From assembly GCF_003732225.1 (NCBI RefSeq), contig NZ_MOBJ01000007.1, forward strand, positions 391,408 to 455,407: a stretch of 64,000 nt of DNA, given 5' to 3'. A program made the translations under genes and the position numbers. The notes beneath the pieces are model-generated. The model ran no database searches and was not told the DNA's origin. It was given only the letters and a program-made list of their open reading frames with translations. This DNA comes from Pseudomonas brassicacearum (GTDB lineage Bacteria; Pseudomonadota; Gammaproteobacteria; Pseudomonadales; Pseudomonadaceae). Positions 63,481-64,000 of this stretch are shown piece after piece; position 1 is the stretch's first letter; the number at the start of each line of letters is the position of its first letter.

Positions 63481-64000
63481 ATGGACAACTCGCACATCGC
63501 CGGACTGCTCGAACAGCGTCGTACGGCATTGGTCGAATATTGCATCGGGCAACTGAGAAAGGGCCGGCCCGGTGATAAGGACGATCAGTTCAATTTCCTG
63601 AGAACACCGGGGGACTTGTTCGAGCTCCTGCGCATGGATCCGCTGGACAGTTACCCGGTGCAGAACTCCTGGGTCGCCGAGGCCACCAGCTGTGCCCAGC
63701 ACTACATCCATGCGGTTTACCGCAAGCTGGAGCCGGGGTATTCAACCGTCGAGTTCGATAAACGGGATCTGAAAACCTGGGAACTCTATAACAACTACCC
63801 GGACTGGGCGGCGTTACAGATGATCGCCCTGTACCCGGAGAACTACATCAACCCCTATGTGCGTCGGCGCAAGACCAGCCTGTTCAAAACCCTTGAAAAC
63901 AACCTGAACCAGACGCGCCTGAGCACTGATTCCGTGCAAGTGGCGTTAAAGGATTACCTGCAAACGTTCGAGCAGACCTGCAACCTGGAGGTGATCAGCG
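63481..64000 (+). CDS. Tc toxin A component, second half (TcaB/TccB-like), cut by window edge
   Basis: Open from ATG at 63481 (AGGAGCAAGGATC upstream) to the window end, 173 codons seen. LYPENYINPYVRRRKTSLFKTLENNLNQTRLSTDSVQVALKDYL is the conserved neuraminidase-like region start of TcA C-terminal halves. Begins 72 bases after the first-half stop, so the two are cotranscribed. The pore-forming and linker parts must lie to the right. Confidence 0.9.
   Translation, partial: MDNSHIAGLLEQRRTALVEYCIGQLRKGRPGDKDDQFNFLRTPGDLFELLRMDPLDSYPVQNSWVAEATSCAQHYIHAVYRKLEPGYSTVEFDKRDLKTWELYNNYPDWAALQMIALYPENYINPYVRRRKTSLFKTLENNLNQTRLSTDSVQVALKDYLQTFEQTCNLEVIS

Overview
The window looks like a stretch of a Pseudomonas chromosome from the P. 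fluorescens group. The evidence is the high-G+C codon use, the paired REP elements (core GCGAGCAAGCTCGCTCCCAC and GTAGGAGCTGCCGCAGGCTGCGA types), and gene order I recall from P. aeruginosa PAO1 (imprecisely, from memory): bifA-sodB-argO-ACT protein-argP-oxidoreductase on the left, and class I fumarase-sadC-ferredoxin reductase-enoyl-CoA hydratase-pykA on the right. No rRNA, tRNA, CRISPR array or transposase gene was seen.

Left part (1-15.1 kb): an imelysin-like lipoprotein, c-di-GMP phosphodiesterase BifA, Fe superoxide dismutase, an arginine/lysine exporter with its ArgP regulator, an SDR oxidoreductase, a coiled-coil membrane protein, a DHA2 drug exporter, pobA with its divergent AraC-type activator, and a LysR/MBL-fold/SDR cluster. 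At 15.1-17.9 kb an AT-rich stretch carries a two-gene alpha-xenorhabdolysin-type (XaxAB) binary pore-forming toxin. At 17.9-26.4 kb a LysR regulator faces an operon for a guanidino- or polyamine-type compound: ThDP decarboxylase, aldehyde dehydrogenase, Tat-exported binding protein, two permeases, ATPase. At 26.6-34.8 kb are an AraC regulator, small enzymes, a small secreted repeat protein, and an alpha-ketoglutarate-type permease. The permease has a sigma-54 promoter and twin upstream palindromes, next to a DctB/DctD (MifS/MifR)-like two-component system.

Right part (34.9-64 kb): insecticidal-type Tc toxin genes are inserted among the conserved genes in several separate places. TcB and a TccC-like C protein (C1) form an overlapping pair on the minus strand. 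A second C protein (C2) with an unrelated tail lies between the enoyl-CoA hydratase and pykA. A TcA subunit split into two adjacent genes lies at the right edge (the second half runs off the window). Between them are three genes for Ig-like repeat proteins: two single-repeat proteins of 98 aa and one of 1032 aa with about ten repeats.

The main unexplained signal is a perfect or near-perfect inverted repeat, best form TACTGTCA-N4-TGACAGTA. It lies about 80-115 bp upstream of the start codon of TcB, C2, the split TcA and all three Ig-like genes. It is absent before C1, which is translationally coupled to TcB. This suggests one regulon joining the toxin parts with the Ig-like proteins. The insertions left scars: C2 is bracketed by 213-bp direct repeats of the pykA 3' end and terminator, and a ~2.49-kb tandem duplication begins inside the pykA 5' end. 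Within that duplication the Ig-gene cassette has diverged strongly while its flanks stay nearly identical, and a 781-bp segment with a PilZ gene is missing from the second copy at a REP-REP junction.
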